From a virus: DNA of 64,000 nt. Shown in pieces: positions 49,426 to 57,461 of the stretch. Numbering within the stretch: position 1 is the stretch's first letter; every line of letters begins with the position of its first letter. The notes under the pieces are model-generated. The model searched no databases. It worked only from the letters and a program-made list of their open reading frames with translations, and had not been told where the DNA came from. The stretch spans positions 18,597 to 82,596 of the IMG/VR virus record IMGVR_UViG_3300042673_001351. The stretch is one strand, 5' to 3'. The position numbers and the translations under genes were made by a program.

Positions 49426-49596
49426 TTAATACAACTCGTTTACCTTAACATGAAATGAGCATGGGTCTCCGCCGTCTTCCCATTCTTGCATTTCTTCATC
49501 ATCCATTGGTGGGGCATCGTGTGTGCCGCAAAAAACTTCAGAAATCCAACCACGATCAACTCCATTTTTAAACCAAATTTCAAATTCTAAATCCAT
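49426..49596 (-). CDS. Small acidic protein
   Basis: 56 residues (MDLEFEIWFKNGVDRGW..., DDEEMQEWEDGGD). Overlaps the thioredoxin gene by ten bases. Unknown. Confidence 0.55.
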   Translation of the reverse strand: MDLEFEIWFKNGVDRGWISEVFCGTHDAPPMDDEEMQEWEDGGDPCSFHVKVNELY

Positions 49597-49889
49597 TGAT
49601 CTAATTCCTTTAACATCATATGTTTAGATTTTGCACCCAAAATTCTTTTAACTTCTTTTCCATTTTCAAAAACAATTGTAGTTGGCAAAGATACAATATT
49701 ATATTCTAAAGACTTTTCTTTATTTTCATCTACATTAATTTTGCCTATCCATATAGAATATTCTTTTGATATTTCATCTAAAATTGGTGAAAACATTTTG
49801 CATGGCCTACACCATTCTGCCCAGAAATCAACTAAGATAACCTTATGAGCCGTTATGGATTCTTCAAAATTATTATTATCTATGATCAC
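49587..49889 (-). CDS. Thioredoxin
   Basis: 100 residues from GTG 49889. Active site WAEWCRPCKM (Arg in place of the usual Gly), cis-proline SLPTT. Reduces disulfides; may serve the ribonucleotide reductase. The -10 ends seven bases before the GTG, so the mRNA is probably leaderless. Confidence 0.9.
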   Translation of the reverse strand: MIIDNNNFEESITAHKVILVDFWAEWCRPCKMFSPILDEISKEYSIWIGKINVDENKEKSLEYNIVSLPTTIVFENGKEVKRILGAKSKHMMLKELDQWI

Positions 49890-49895
49890 TGGTTA

Positions 49896-49924
49896 AGTAT
49901 ATATAATGATTCCAGTATTGTCAA
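49896..49924 (-). promoter_or_regulatory. Sigma-70-type promoter of the thioredoxin gene
   Basis: Minus strand TTGACA, 17 bases, TATACT. It sits across the stop of the upstream dioxygenase gene. Confidence 0.7.
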
Positions 49925-50508
49925 TATAGATTAACATCGTTTGGGGTCATTTTTAACCTCATGGATTGCTGAACATCTTTTGGCAAACTTTTAAATCTTT
50001 TGCTTTTTTTAATAATCTCACTGTCTTCTGGGGCAAAATTAACAAAAATAGCTATAACGTAATCATTTTCATTTAAGGATGGATACTTGGGCCTATTATG
50101 AAAGTCTTCATCTCCTTTTAAAAAGACTGCCGAGTTTGTTAAGCTTGGAAAATCTATGCCCTCAACTGTCAATGGCCAGTCTAGAGTTGAATCTATAATT
50201 ATGTTAAGTGTATGTGTAGCATAGAAGTCATCGATATGGTTTCCTAAAGAAGGAATAACCCCATCTTTTATCTGATATTTTACGCATTGGGTATAAACTA
50301 TTTCTAAATTATCAACATCAAATCCAGATCTAGCGGTTTTAATTAATAGGCTATTAATATCCTCATTGAATTCTATTGTGTTCCAATATCTTCCATAAAT
50401 TTTTGTATAATTAAAATCATCAGATGACTGTATGTGGTTTAAAACATAGTTTTTAATATTAACAAAATCTGTACTATCAAATATATTTTCTTTATAAAAT
50501 GATTTCAT
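49921..50508 (-). CDS. Putative 2OG-Fe(II) oxygenase
   Basis: 195 residues. GNHIDDFYATHTLNIIIDS gives HxD, followed by DWPLTVEGIDFP and FHNRPKYPS with a candidate distal His. The same order (FHIDSVFKK, DWPIIVNGKEY, TFSGTHQVHSRK) is seen in 56880-57461, so both belong to one family. Substrate unknown. Confidence 0.65.
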   Translation of the reverse strand: MKSFYKENIFDSTDFVNIKNYVLNHIQSSDDFNYTKIYGRYWNTIEFNEDINSLLIKTARSGFDVDNLEIVYTQCVKYQIKDGVIPSLGNHIDDFYATHTLNIIIDSTLDWPLTVEGIDFPSLTNSAVFLKGDEDFHNRPKYPSLNENDYVIAIFVNFAPEDSEIIKKSKRFKSLPKDVQQSMRLKMTPNDVNLY

Positions 50509-50589
50509 TTTGCTCCCTAATAAATAAATCTTTGTTTTTTACTTAGCTGTTTTTTAATTTTTCTTTTTCTGTATATCAATATTATTTTT

Positions 50590-51543
50590 TTAATCATTAA
50601 ATAGTCCCCTTAGCTCTATTTCTTTCATAAAAGCTGATTTCCAATATTCATGAATAATGCTACCAGAATGACCATCTCTTTTATTTAACATTTTTTTAGA
50701 GACATTCATATCTGGGTATACATTATATATATATTCAAAGGCATCTTTTTTGCTTAAAGGGATAAACACATTGCTTTGATGATCAAGTCTAGATAAGTTA
50801 TTATTTTCATCGTACCACCAAGTAGAATATAAAAATCTAATATTATTTGATTTACAATAAGCAGTAAGCATTTTCCAGCCAACTGCAAACTCAATGTATT
50901 GCCTTTTGTGCTCATCTAAATCAAAAAGATTTTCATCTGGAATCGGATTGTGGATCTTGTTGGGATCCTTACCTTGACTGAATAAACGTGGATAGATTCT
51001 TTTTACATATTTTTGTGTATACTCCCACCTTTTATTTTTTTTATCCCAATAAAAATTTCTTCCAATATTTGGAAGCATTACAAAAAAATGAGTAGGTTTA
51101 CCGTATTTTTCTACATAAGTCATTAAGCTTAAAGCCACCTTGTGCCACCCATTACCAGATCTGGCTAATGAGTAATAGCCGCCTATATCATATTTTTCTT
51201 TTAATTCCGAATACAGATTGTACGCCCATAACTCATTTAAATTCCCGCCAACACCTTCAGTTTCAGAACATCCTCCAAACACTACGTGATATTTTTCTTC
51301 ATGCATAGTAGTAAAATCATCGCATCTAAAAAAATCTGAGTTGTATTCGTAGGATACAAGACCGTCGTCTTCGCCACGTTCCGTATTGAATGGGAGTTGA
51401 GTAAACTTTCTTGGCCGCTCTTCACCTGGAGGGAATTCATTAAAAAATGTTATGTCAAAGCTATTAGAAAAAACATCAATAACTCCTGAGCTATTTAAAA
51501 TATTTTCTTTGGTTATTTCAAAACCATCTCCATTGTCAGTCAA
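50590..51543 (-). CDS. SGNH/GDSL hydrolase-like protein
   Basis: 317 residues. VVFGGCSETEG (Ser93) is block I; DGHSGSIIHEYW near the C-terminus gives the Asp/His of block V. Such enzymes remove or transfer acyl groups on glycans and lipids. Paralogue of 58159-58896, which has lost the Ser. Overlaps the methyltransferase gene by eight bases. Confidence 0.65.
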   Translation of the reverse strand: MTDNGDGFEITKENILNSSGVIDVFSNSFDITFFNEFPPGEERPRKFTQLPFNTERGEDDGLVSYEYNSDFFRCDDFTTMHEEKYHVVFGGCSETEGVGGNLNELWAYNLYSELKEKYDIGGYYSLARSGNGWHKVALSLMTYVEKYGKPTHFFVMLPNIGRNFYWDKKNKRWEYTQKYVKRIYPRLFSQGKDPNKIHNPIPDENLFDLDEHKRQYIEFAVGWKMLTAYCKSNNIRFLYSTWWYDENNNLSRLDHQSNVFIPLSKKDAFEYIYNVYPDMNVSKKMLNKRDGHSGSIIHEYWKSAFMKEIELRGLFND

Positions 51544-52234
51544 TTGCGCTCCTTAAATATATATCATAAAAGCCTAGCGGATGTAATGCTATTGCATCTA
51601 CGCTCCAATTTTTATTAAAAAACAAAAATTCATTTACCGATTGATAGGTACCATAAGGCACATCTTCAATTATACCATCATATATTAGGTAATCGTTTAA
51701 GCCTATAATTCCACCTGGCTTAACCATATTTTTTAGTTTATTTAAAGTCTCTCTAATAATTTTTCTTTCATTTGTAATGTCTACATATATATAGTCGTAT
51801 TTTTTACTTATATTTTCAAGTATTTGAGGAACATTTCCTTTTATTACATTGACATTGTTATATACACTAAATTTATTAATGATGTATTCTTGATGTGTTT
51901 CGGGAGTATATAATAGTTCATGTTTTGGTTCACATTGACATGATCCGAATTTTCTCCAAGACCAGCATTTTAAATCTTGGTTATACCAGTCTACTAAATC
52001 TATTGATGATGGGTTCTTTAAATTAGCAACAATATCTGAATAGTATCCCCAGGCAACACCAAGCTCCATATAATCACAATTTAATGGTAGTGTTTTTATA
52101 TATTCTTCTCTATTTGTGTATACCTTAGTTTTAGACAACTGCGACTGATCTATGTTATAAGAGCTTTCAATTTCATCATTTGCTAAATGTGTTATTTTAT
52201 CGAAATCAAATTGTCTAACTGGCTTTTTTGACAC
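51536..52234 (-). CDS. Class I SAM-dependent methyltransferase (Methyltransf_24-like)
   Basis: 232 residues. Motif I YMELGVAWGYYSDIV, then YDYIYVDITNER and GGIIGLNDYLIYDG. Homologous to 28130-28744. A CQCEPKH insertion is specific to this copy. It lies directly after a sulfotransferase. Confidence 0.82.
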   Translation of the reverse strand: MSKKPVRQFDFDKITHLANDEIESSYNIDQSQLSKTKVYTNREEYIKTLPLNCDYMELGVAWGYYSDIVANLKNPSSIDLVDWYNQDLKCWSWRKFGSCQCEPKHELLYTPETHQEYIINKFSVYNNVNVIKGNVPQILENISKKYDYIYVDITNERKIIRETLNKLKNMVKPGGIIGLNDYLIYDGIIEDVPYGTYQSVNEFLFFNKNWSVDAIALHPLGFYDIYLRSAID

Positions 52235-52240
52235 TGCTTA

Positions 52241-52930
52241 TTACCACTTGGTTTGTTCATCAAGAATTAAGCTTTTAGAATCCTCATATATTTTTTGTAT
52301 TTCATCAAACTCTGTATTATTTAAAATCATATCTTTTACTTTGTAGTATACATCTGGTTTTTTATCAATTGGTACTGCGTTATTAAATGACTCTTCCTCT
52401 TTTTTATGTGTCCAAATTCTTTCTTTAGCAGACTCTTTTAAACGGTCAATATCTTTATTATCTGCTTTAGTATTTAGTAAATGTTTAATTACATACTCTA
52501 TATCTGTAGTTACCTGTTCAAAAGTAAATGGCTTTAAATTTTTAATATTTTTTTCTATGCCATATGAATAATTTTTATAAACGTTAAACTGCTCAATAAT
52601 CAAACGCTCTAAGCTTACATAATTATATTCATGGGGCTGGGGGACTCCGCCTATTATGCTATTCCCTAGCCCAGACATAGATTTAGTAATTATCGATGGC
52701 ATTAAGTCTAATGGATCTCTTAGTATTGTTGTTTGGGTGACATTATCAAATTTTGCCAATAAAGTTACTGGGATATGCGACCTTATAATGAATGATGGAG
52801 AGTATATATTTGGGCCATACTTTATTTTATTAGTATGAAGATAATCTACATTATAGATATATAAAATAAATTGCAGCCAAGCAGTCCCACTTCTCGGAGC
52901 AGAATTTATTAATATTTTATCCTTTATCAA
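52241..52930 (-). CDS. Sulfotransferase
   Basis: 229 residues. INSAPRSGTAWLQ is the PAPS 5'-phosphosulfate loop and TTILRDPLDLMPSI the 3'-phosphate motif. Third sulfotransferase of the window. Followed by the methyltransferase and SGNH genes, suggesting a glycan- or lipid-tailoring set. Confidence 0.78.
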   Translation of the reverse strand: MIKDKILINSAPRSGTAWLQFILYIYNVDYLHTNKIKYGPNIYSPSFIIRSHIPVTLLAKFDNVTQTTILRDPLDLMPSIITKSMSGLGNSIIGGVPQPHEYNYVSLERLIIEQFNVYKNYSYGIEKNIKNLKPFTFEQVTTDIEYVIKHLLNTKADNKDIDRLKESAKERIWTHKKEEESFNNAVPIDKKPDVYYKVKDMILNNTEFDEIQKIYEDSKSLILDEQTKW

Positions 52931-52933
52931 TGT

Positions 52934-53140
52934 TTACCTATCCTTTAATTCTTCTGCTGCCTCGTTAAATTTAGTCATAAATGTTTGAATTACCCAAAAA
53001 GTAGTCTCTCCCGCATTTTGTGCCATTGCTTTAGAGGACTCTTCTGTTCTATCTTCAATAGCAAGGGCGTTGTACCATTTCTGGTACAACTCCTCACCGA
53101 TTTCTTTAATTATTTCTTCTAGCACTGTCATGTTAGCCAT
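52934..53140 (-). CDS. Hypothetical helical protein
   Basis: 68 residues (MTVLEEIIKEIGEELYQKW, FMTKFNEAAEELKDR). Start overlaps the protease gene by eight bases; a second ATG at 53131 is possible. Unknown. Confidence 0.6.
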   Translation of the reverse strand: MANMTVLEEIIKEIGEELYQKWYNALAIEDRTEESSKAMAQNAGETTFWVIQTFMTKFNEAAEELKDR

Positions 53141-54266
53141 TTATTTTTTTAGCCCACTCCAATTTAATTGCAGCCAGTTTATCTGCAGCCAGTTTAACTT
53201 CAGCTTGGTATCTTGCTTCCGCCTCTGAAATTGCTTTGTTAGCCTCAATTGTAAGAGCAGCCTTTGCTTCGGCAGCCAATTGCTCTGCAGTTTTAGTTAC
53301 TGGAGTAACTGGCTTTGCTACTGCTGGTGTACTTGGCTGAATTACGCTTGGATTGCTAGAAATAAGTTTACCATATTGCCCTCTAGCACCACGTATTGGC
53401 TTTGAATTATTATTAAATATATCTAAAACCTGTTGATAGGTTAAAGAAGGATTTGAATATTTAATGCCAGCCCATGTAGCAGCAGCAACTTGTGTTGAAA
53501 TTGATGAGCCTGTTGCATTTTTTACTGATCCGCCTGGAACTGCAACCTTCATGTTGCCGAGAGCATAGAAGTCTAATCTATCTTTATCAAAATTAGAATA
53601 GTTATCTATTTGCTCATATTGATCAGCCATGCCAATTGACATTGAATCATTAATGCAGGCTGGCCAAGATAACCTTGAAAGGTCTCTCATGTTTCCTGCT
53701 GCAAAAAATACTGGAGTTCCAGAAGAAACTAATGATGATATCGCTCCACGAAGCATTGGTGTTGCTGGGCAATAGTCCGTAAGACTTGTTAGTATAGAGT
53801 GGTTTGCTTGAGACATTGCAACGCTTTGAATGTTAAAACGAGATTTATTATCTAATACCCATTTTAATGCTAAAGATACACCAGTCTCACCAGTAACTTG
53901 ACGAGTACCAGAGGGGGTATTTCCAATTATTCTTATAAAAACAATTTTAACATTTGGATTAGTTGCTACTGCAACTGATGCCATTTGTGTTCCGTGATCA
54001 AAACCACTTGAAGAAATAATGTTTGATGGCAGTACAGAAGATCCTGGACCCTCCATAAACTTTTGACCATTTGGACATGAGGCCCATTCCAAAATACATA
54101 CTTCGTAAACAATTTTATCTTTAAAAATTGGCAAAGAAGTATCTAGTGCTGTATCTAAAACAGCTACTGTAGGTGCTTGTGTTTCCGCCTTAGCTTCTAC
54201 AGTAATTAACATGGTGGATAGCATTATCGCTACCGCTGTACTTGCAGTTATTAGTTTTTTATTCAT
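53133..54266 (-). CDS. Secreted subtilisin-like serine protease (S8)
   Basis: 377 residues from ATG 54266. Signal peptide (KKLITASTAVAIMLSTMLITVEAKA). Catalytic Asp in VAVLDTALD, His in FDHGTQMAS, oxyanion Asn in FFAAGN, Ser in ATGSSISTQVAAA. A proline-rich linker and a helical, charged tail ending KLEWAKKING follow. It would act outside the host membrane, perhaps on surface-layer or competing-phage receptor proteins. The promoter places the transcript start at the ATG. Confidence 0.87.
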   Translation of the reverse strand: MNKKLITASTAVAIMLSTMLITVEAKAETQAPTVAVLDTALDTSLPIFKDKIVYEVCILEWASCPNGQKFMEGPGSSVLPSNIISSSGFDHGTQMASVAVATNPNVKIVFIRIIGNTPSGTRQVTGETGVSLALKWVLDNKSRFNIQSVAMSQANHSILTSLTDYCPATPMLRGAISSLVSSGTPVFFAAGNMRDLSRLSWPACINDSMSIGMADQYEQIDNYSNFDKDRLDFYALGNMKVAVPGGSVKNATGSSISTQVAAATWAGIKYSNPSLTYQQVLDIFNNNSKPIRGARGQYGKLISSNPSVIQPSTPAVAKPVTPVTKTAEQLAAEAKAALTIEANKAISEAEARYQAEVKLAADKLAAIKLEWAKKING

Positions 54267-54272
54267 ATGCAT

Positions 54273-54302
54273 ATTCTACTAAATTAGTAGCATATATGTC
54301 AA
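54273..54302 (-). promoter_or_regulatory. Sigma-70-type promoter of the protease gene
   Basis: Minus strand TTGACA, 18 bases, TAGAAT, then six bases to ATG 54266: a leaderless arrangement. Confidence 0.75.
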
Positions 54303-54469
54303 GAGTTCTTGTCTAACCTTCTTTGATACCATTTGCCAGCGTCTAATTGTGGTTGAGCTAAGCTGTTTGCTTCCAAAAGAGTTGCAAGCATGTTATTTAA
54401 CAAATCTATCTCAAACTCTAGTTTGATTATTTGCATTTCTAATAGCCTTAATCTTTCTGACTTTCTCAT
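54299..54469 (-). CDS. Small coiled-coil protein
   Basis: 56 residues (RLRLLEMQIIKLEFEIDLLN, MLATLLEANS). ATGA overlap with the gene upstream. Unknown. Confidence 0.57.
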   Translation of the reverse strand: MRKSERLRLLEMQIIKLEFEIDLLNNMLATLLEANSLAQPQLDAGKWYQRRLDKNS

Positions 54470-54675
54470 TCTGGTCTATCCTTTGGTGTAGGGGCGGTTG
54501 CTAAGCTTCCGCAGTTGGCGCATTCCATGTCTAAAAAGTATGTTGAGATATCAAAATCTTCAAACACCACTTTAAGATTCCAAACAAAGCATCCGCATGG
54601 GCATACGTGAGTTGGAGTTCCTCTAAGATCCATTGACATATTGTTGTTTTCTGGTCTTAGATCATTAATGTCCAT
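54466..54675 (-). CDS. Zinc-ribbon protein, leaderless start
   Basis: 69 residues: CPCGCF and CANCGS. TATAAT lies seven bases before the ATG. Zinc binding is likely; role unknown. Confidence 0.65.
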   Translation of the reverse strand: MDINDLRPENNNMSMDLRGTPTHVCPCGCFVWNLKVVFEDFDISTYFLDMECANCGSLATAPTPKDRPE

Positions 54676-54682
54676 ATAGTTT

Positions 54683-54711
54683 ATTATACTCTAAACTTCA
54701 ATTATTGTAAA
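54683..54711 (-). promoter_or_regulatory. Sigma-70-type promoter
   Basis: Minus strand TTTACA, 17 bases, TATAAT, inside the 3' end of the proteasome-like gene. Confidence 0.55.
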
Positions 54712-55260
54712 TGGTGGTCTAACAGACATGTTAAACTTAGAGGCAGCCTCTAGGGCCATCCTAACACGTTTACGAGGTGTTTTAATAGCAGTTGTAGAAA
54801 ACAGTGACCCTAAAGCCAACTCTTGTCCAGCACCCTCTGCCATATAAGCAACATCTGCTTCACCAATATGAAAATCGGTATCCATTACAAATATTCTACC
54901 TGAGCCTTGAACTGTGATGATAAAAACTCCACCTTCATCTCCGTCTTCCGTAGATCCTGCAGTTTGATTACCATAGCCTTGTTCTTTAAATGCCTCTTTA
55001 ATTGATTCTATAAACTTAGTACGCAAAAACTTATCTAAATTTTTGTAGCCAGCCGTAGGCTTATAAATTGGAGGTGTCCAGTTATATTGTAATATTTGAC
55101 CCATTCTAAAACTATCTACAAATCCTATACCGTATTGACCAACTTTAAAAACTTTTGGATCCACTCTGGAAAAAATTAAACCGCTCTTGTCGTCAGATGC
55201 GGCTGCATCGCCCCCTAATAGGACTTTGTTTTCATGGATTAAGGCTACTACGGCTGTCAT
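54691..55260 (-). CDS. Proteasome-beta/HslV-like Ntn hydrolase
   Basis: 189 residues. After Met removal the chain begins TAVVALIHENKVLLGGDAAA, matching the N-terminal nucleophile Thr and Asp17 of proteasome beta subunits; FKVGQYGIGFVDS gives the Lys33-like position. No propeptide is present. Actinobacteria have a 20S proteasome; a lone phage beta-like subunit might form its own ring or interfere. TATACT six bases before the ATG suggests a leaderless mRNA. Confidence 0.75.
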   Translation of the reverse strand: MTAVVALIHENKVLLGGDAAASDDKSGLIFSRVDPKVFKVGQYGIGFVDSFRMGQILQYNWTPPIYKPTAGYKNLDKFLRTKFIESIKEAFKEQGYGNQTAGSTEDGDEGGVFIITVQGSGRIFVMDTDFHIGEADVAYMAEGAGQELALGSLFSTTAIKTPRKRVRMALEAASKFNMSVRPPFTIIEV

Positions 55261-55292
55261 GCTACTAGTATACTATTTATAAATTCGAAGGG

Positions 55293-55601
55293 CTAGCTCT
55301 CTTTTTCTGGAAAATCTAGGTCTGTGAGCTCTCTCAAGGCATTTTCAAGCTCGGATTTGACCATAATAAGGTCTTGAAGGGTGCTATAGTATTTATCTTT
55401 CCACTCAGTCAATTCTTTTTCTAACTGGTAGAGCTCTATTTTAAGATCTTTTAATTCTATTTTTAAATGGTCTTGCTCACGCTCTATTTGTCTATTTTTT
55501 TCTTTTTTATTATCGCTAACTCCAGCAATAATTGCCGTGCCCATGCCAGACAATATCGCTGCAGATATTGCAATAATTATAGTTGTCAGATCCAGATTCA
55601 T
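55293..55601 (-). CDS. Membrane-anchored coiled-coil protein
   Basis: 102 residues. One N-terminal span (LTTIIIAISAAILSGMGTAIIAG) then a long charged helix. TATAAT ten bases upstream of the ATG. Could be an inner-membrane spanin-like or Rz-like factor; unproven. Confidence 0.6.
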   Translation of the reverse strand: MNLDLTTIIIAISAAILSGMGTAIIAGVSDNKKEKNRQIEREQDHLKIELKDLKIELYQLEKELTEWKDKYYSTLQDLIMVKSELENALRELTDLDFPEKES

Positions 55602-55631
55602 TATATATCATATTATACCGTATAATGTATA

Positions 55632-55868
55632 TTAAATTAATAACTCAGAAGCTGTAATTTCTTGTCCAACATACTTCCTTTTTAAAACAAATTCTCTAAC
55701 TACTTCTGCGCCTTGCTGGCGACCAGTTAATATAATTAGCCATCTTGGTTCAAATTTAGAAAGTATGCAAGACTCGCACATAAGTAAATTAATTGAAACA
55801 AGTGTTGACTTTTTCATAGTTAACTTGTTTTTTGTTTTATTGCATGAATAGCAAAGAACTTTATCCAT
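55632..55868 (-). CDS. Small zinc-ribbon protein
   Basis: 78 residues from ATG 55868 (GTG 55874 possible; GAGG upstream). CYSCNK and CESCIL. KFEPRWLIILTGRQQGAEVVREFVL is familiar from phage hypotheticals. Function unknown. Confidence 0.62.
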   Translation of the reverse strand: MDKVLCYSCNKTKNKLTMKKSTLVSINLLMCESCILSKFEPRWLIILTGRQQGAEVVREFVLKRKYVGQEITASELLI

Positions 55869-56064
55869 TTTCACCCTCTTCTATGTGTGTAAACACTATC
55901 TCATCCATTATAATAAACTCCTCATTCCCTAGTAGCTCTTCATGCTCTATTTCATCTTTTGTATATTTAACATTAGACGCAAAAGCACCTAATTTTTCAA
56001 CGGTTCCATGCATATCATCTTCTGGGATATAAACGATTAATATCCTATCGTAATATTCTTTCAC
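55861..56064 (-). CDS. Hypothetical acidic protein
   Basis: 67 residues, acidic (KDEIEHEELLGNEEF). Overlaps both neighbours. Unknown. Confidence 0.58.
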   Translation of the reverse strand: MKEYYDRILIVYIPEDDMHGTVEKLGAFASNVKYTKDEIEHEELLGNEEFIIMDEIVFTHIEEGENG

Positions 56065-56365
56065 TAGGAACCCCTTCCAGTTCGCATCTTACCCCATATG
56101 ACTCTATCAATTTTTTTACTTTTGATACGTAGTCTATGACCATTTCTTTTTTAGTACCCTCAAATTGTATAAAGTTGTCTTCATACAATCTTAATGCTAA
56201 AAATTCTGGATATTTTACAACATCCATTTGTAAGTTGTTTGCTGGTTTAGATATTCCTCTTAAAGCTTTAGCCATTTCTGGTGTGTAAAATACTGGCTTG
56301 TTAGGCTCGCCAGTCCATTGATTTATTCCATGCTTAAAATGATTTTTGTTTTTATCAATGTACAT
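56045..56365 (-). CDS. Hypothetical protein
   Basis: 106 residues. NHFKHGINQWTGEPNKPVFYTPEMAKALRG and FLALRLYEDNFIQFEG. Not recognised. Overlaps the WhiB gene by eleven bases. Confidence 0.62.
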   Translation of the reverse strand: MYIDKNKNHFKHGINQWTGEPNKPVFYTPEMAKALRGISKPANNLQMDVVKYPEFLALRLYEDNFIQFEGTKKEMVIDYVSKVKKLIESYGVRCELEGVPSERILR

Positions 56366-56666
56366 TTTTTGCCTTCAATCTTTTCCATACTTCTGGTGAT
56401 TTATGAATATTCCTTGGCTTATCTATAGAACCAGAATTTAAATAAACTCCGCCCCAAACGCCATGCTCATTATTTTCAACACCAGTTTTGTAACACATTT
56501 TTATAACAGGGCAAGCCAAGCATGCCTCATCAATATTTTTTGCAATTTTATCATCTACTTCATATTTTTCATAAAATAGATTAGTGTCCATTCCCCTGCA
56601 TATAGAAAGATGCCACCAGTCTAAATCTTCTTCATCAATACCAATACTATTTAAAATATTTGACAT
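56355..56666 (-). CDS. WhiB-family Fe-S regulator
   Basis: 103 residues from ATG 56666 (an ATG at 56693 is possible). CRGMDTNLFY, then CLACPVIKMCYKTG, then HGVWGGVYL: four cysteines that hold a [4Fe-4S] cluster and the GxWGG turn that contacts the sigma factor. WhiB proteins are confined to Actinobacteria and their phages; phage forms can shut off host whiB genes. A basic C-terminus (PEVWKRLKAK) could touch DNA. Confidence 0.9.
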   Translation of the reverse strand: MSNILNSIGIDEEDLDWWHLSICRGMDTNLFYEKYEVDDKIAKNIDEACLACPVIKMCYKTGVENNEHGVWGGVYLNSGSIDKPRNIHKSPEVWKRLKAKNVH

Positions 56667-56880
56667 ATTGTTTTGGCAACCCCCATGATCCATTTTTGCT
56701 TACAATAAATTTTTTATGTGTACCCCAATTATTTTTATGATACATTCCATTAGCATTGTAGTATCCAGAACTATCCTGTTCCCACAAAACTAAATCATAA
56801 TTGTTCCAAAATGAATCTTGTAATTTATGATTGTATCTTTTAATAAACACATTAACCCCAAGCTCATTTAAATATAACAT
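56647..56880 (-). CDS. Hypothetical protein
   Basis: 77 residues, aromatic-rich (DSFWNNYDLVLWEQDSSGYY). Similar in style to 42508-42729. Unknown. Overlaps the next gene by one base. Confidence 0.57.
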   Translation of the reverse strand: MLYLNELGVNVFIKRYNHKLQDSFWNNYDLVLWEQDSSGYYNANGMYHKNNWGTHKKFIVSKNGSWGLPKQYVKYFK

Positions 56881-57461
56881 TATTTTCTACTTGCCTTTTT
56901 TACTAAATCCATAATATTTTTTCTAAATTCTCTATCAATATCTTCCATATCTGCGTGTTCTAAGTGGCAAAATATCATATCGCATACATCATTAGAAGAA
57001 AATTCTACTTTTTTTCTAGAGTGAACCTGGTGGGTTCCAGAGAATGTTAATGCCTGATTATCTTTAAGGCTGTACTCTTTTCCATTTACAATAATTGGCC
57101 AATCTATTGTTGATTTAACCTGTATATCAAATGTTAACATTGGCTTTTTAAATACTGAATCTATATGAAAGTCTAAGTTTGGCATTATGTGTGAGGTTGT
57201 ATCATACCTAGCAAATTGTATTCCCAATATAGACATTCTTTTTCCATATGCCTGCTCAACCCTGTCTTCAATAGCATTAAATATATCTTCCGCACCATCA
57301 AATCTTGAATCAAATTCTTTTATATAAAAAACTGTTTGTCCCCATGGGTTATCGTTTTTAATTTTATCTTTTGGACAAACTTCCACAGCCTTATATATTC
57401 TATCAATTTGATCTTGAGTCAAAATGTTGTCTAAAATTTTATTTTCTATATCTGGATTCAT
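56880..57461 (-). CDS. Putative 2OG-Fe(II) oxygenase
   Basis: 193 residues from ATG 57461 (TAATG overlap with the upstream gene; an ATG at 57506 is possible). FHIDSVFKK gives HxD; distal His in HQVHSRKK. DWPIIVNGKEYSLKDNQALTFSG is shared with 49921-50508. Likely hydroxylase of unknown substrate. Confidence 0.68.
   Translation of the reverse strand: MNPDIENKILDNILTQDQIDRIYKAVEVCPKDKIKNDNPWGQTVFYIKEFDSRFDGAEDIFNAIEDRVEQAYGKRMSILGIQFARYDTTSHIMPNLDFHIDSVFKKPMLTFDIQVKSTIDWPIIVNGKEYSLKDNQALTFSGTHQVHSRKKVEFSSNDVCDMIFCHLEHADMEDIDREFRKNIMDLVKKASRK

Noticed and set aside
54691-55260. Annotating this gene as part of a complete phage proteasome
   Set aside because: No alpha subunit, Mpa-type ATPase or Pup-like gene is visible in the window.
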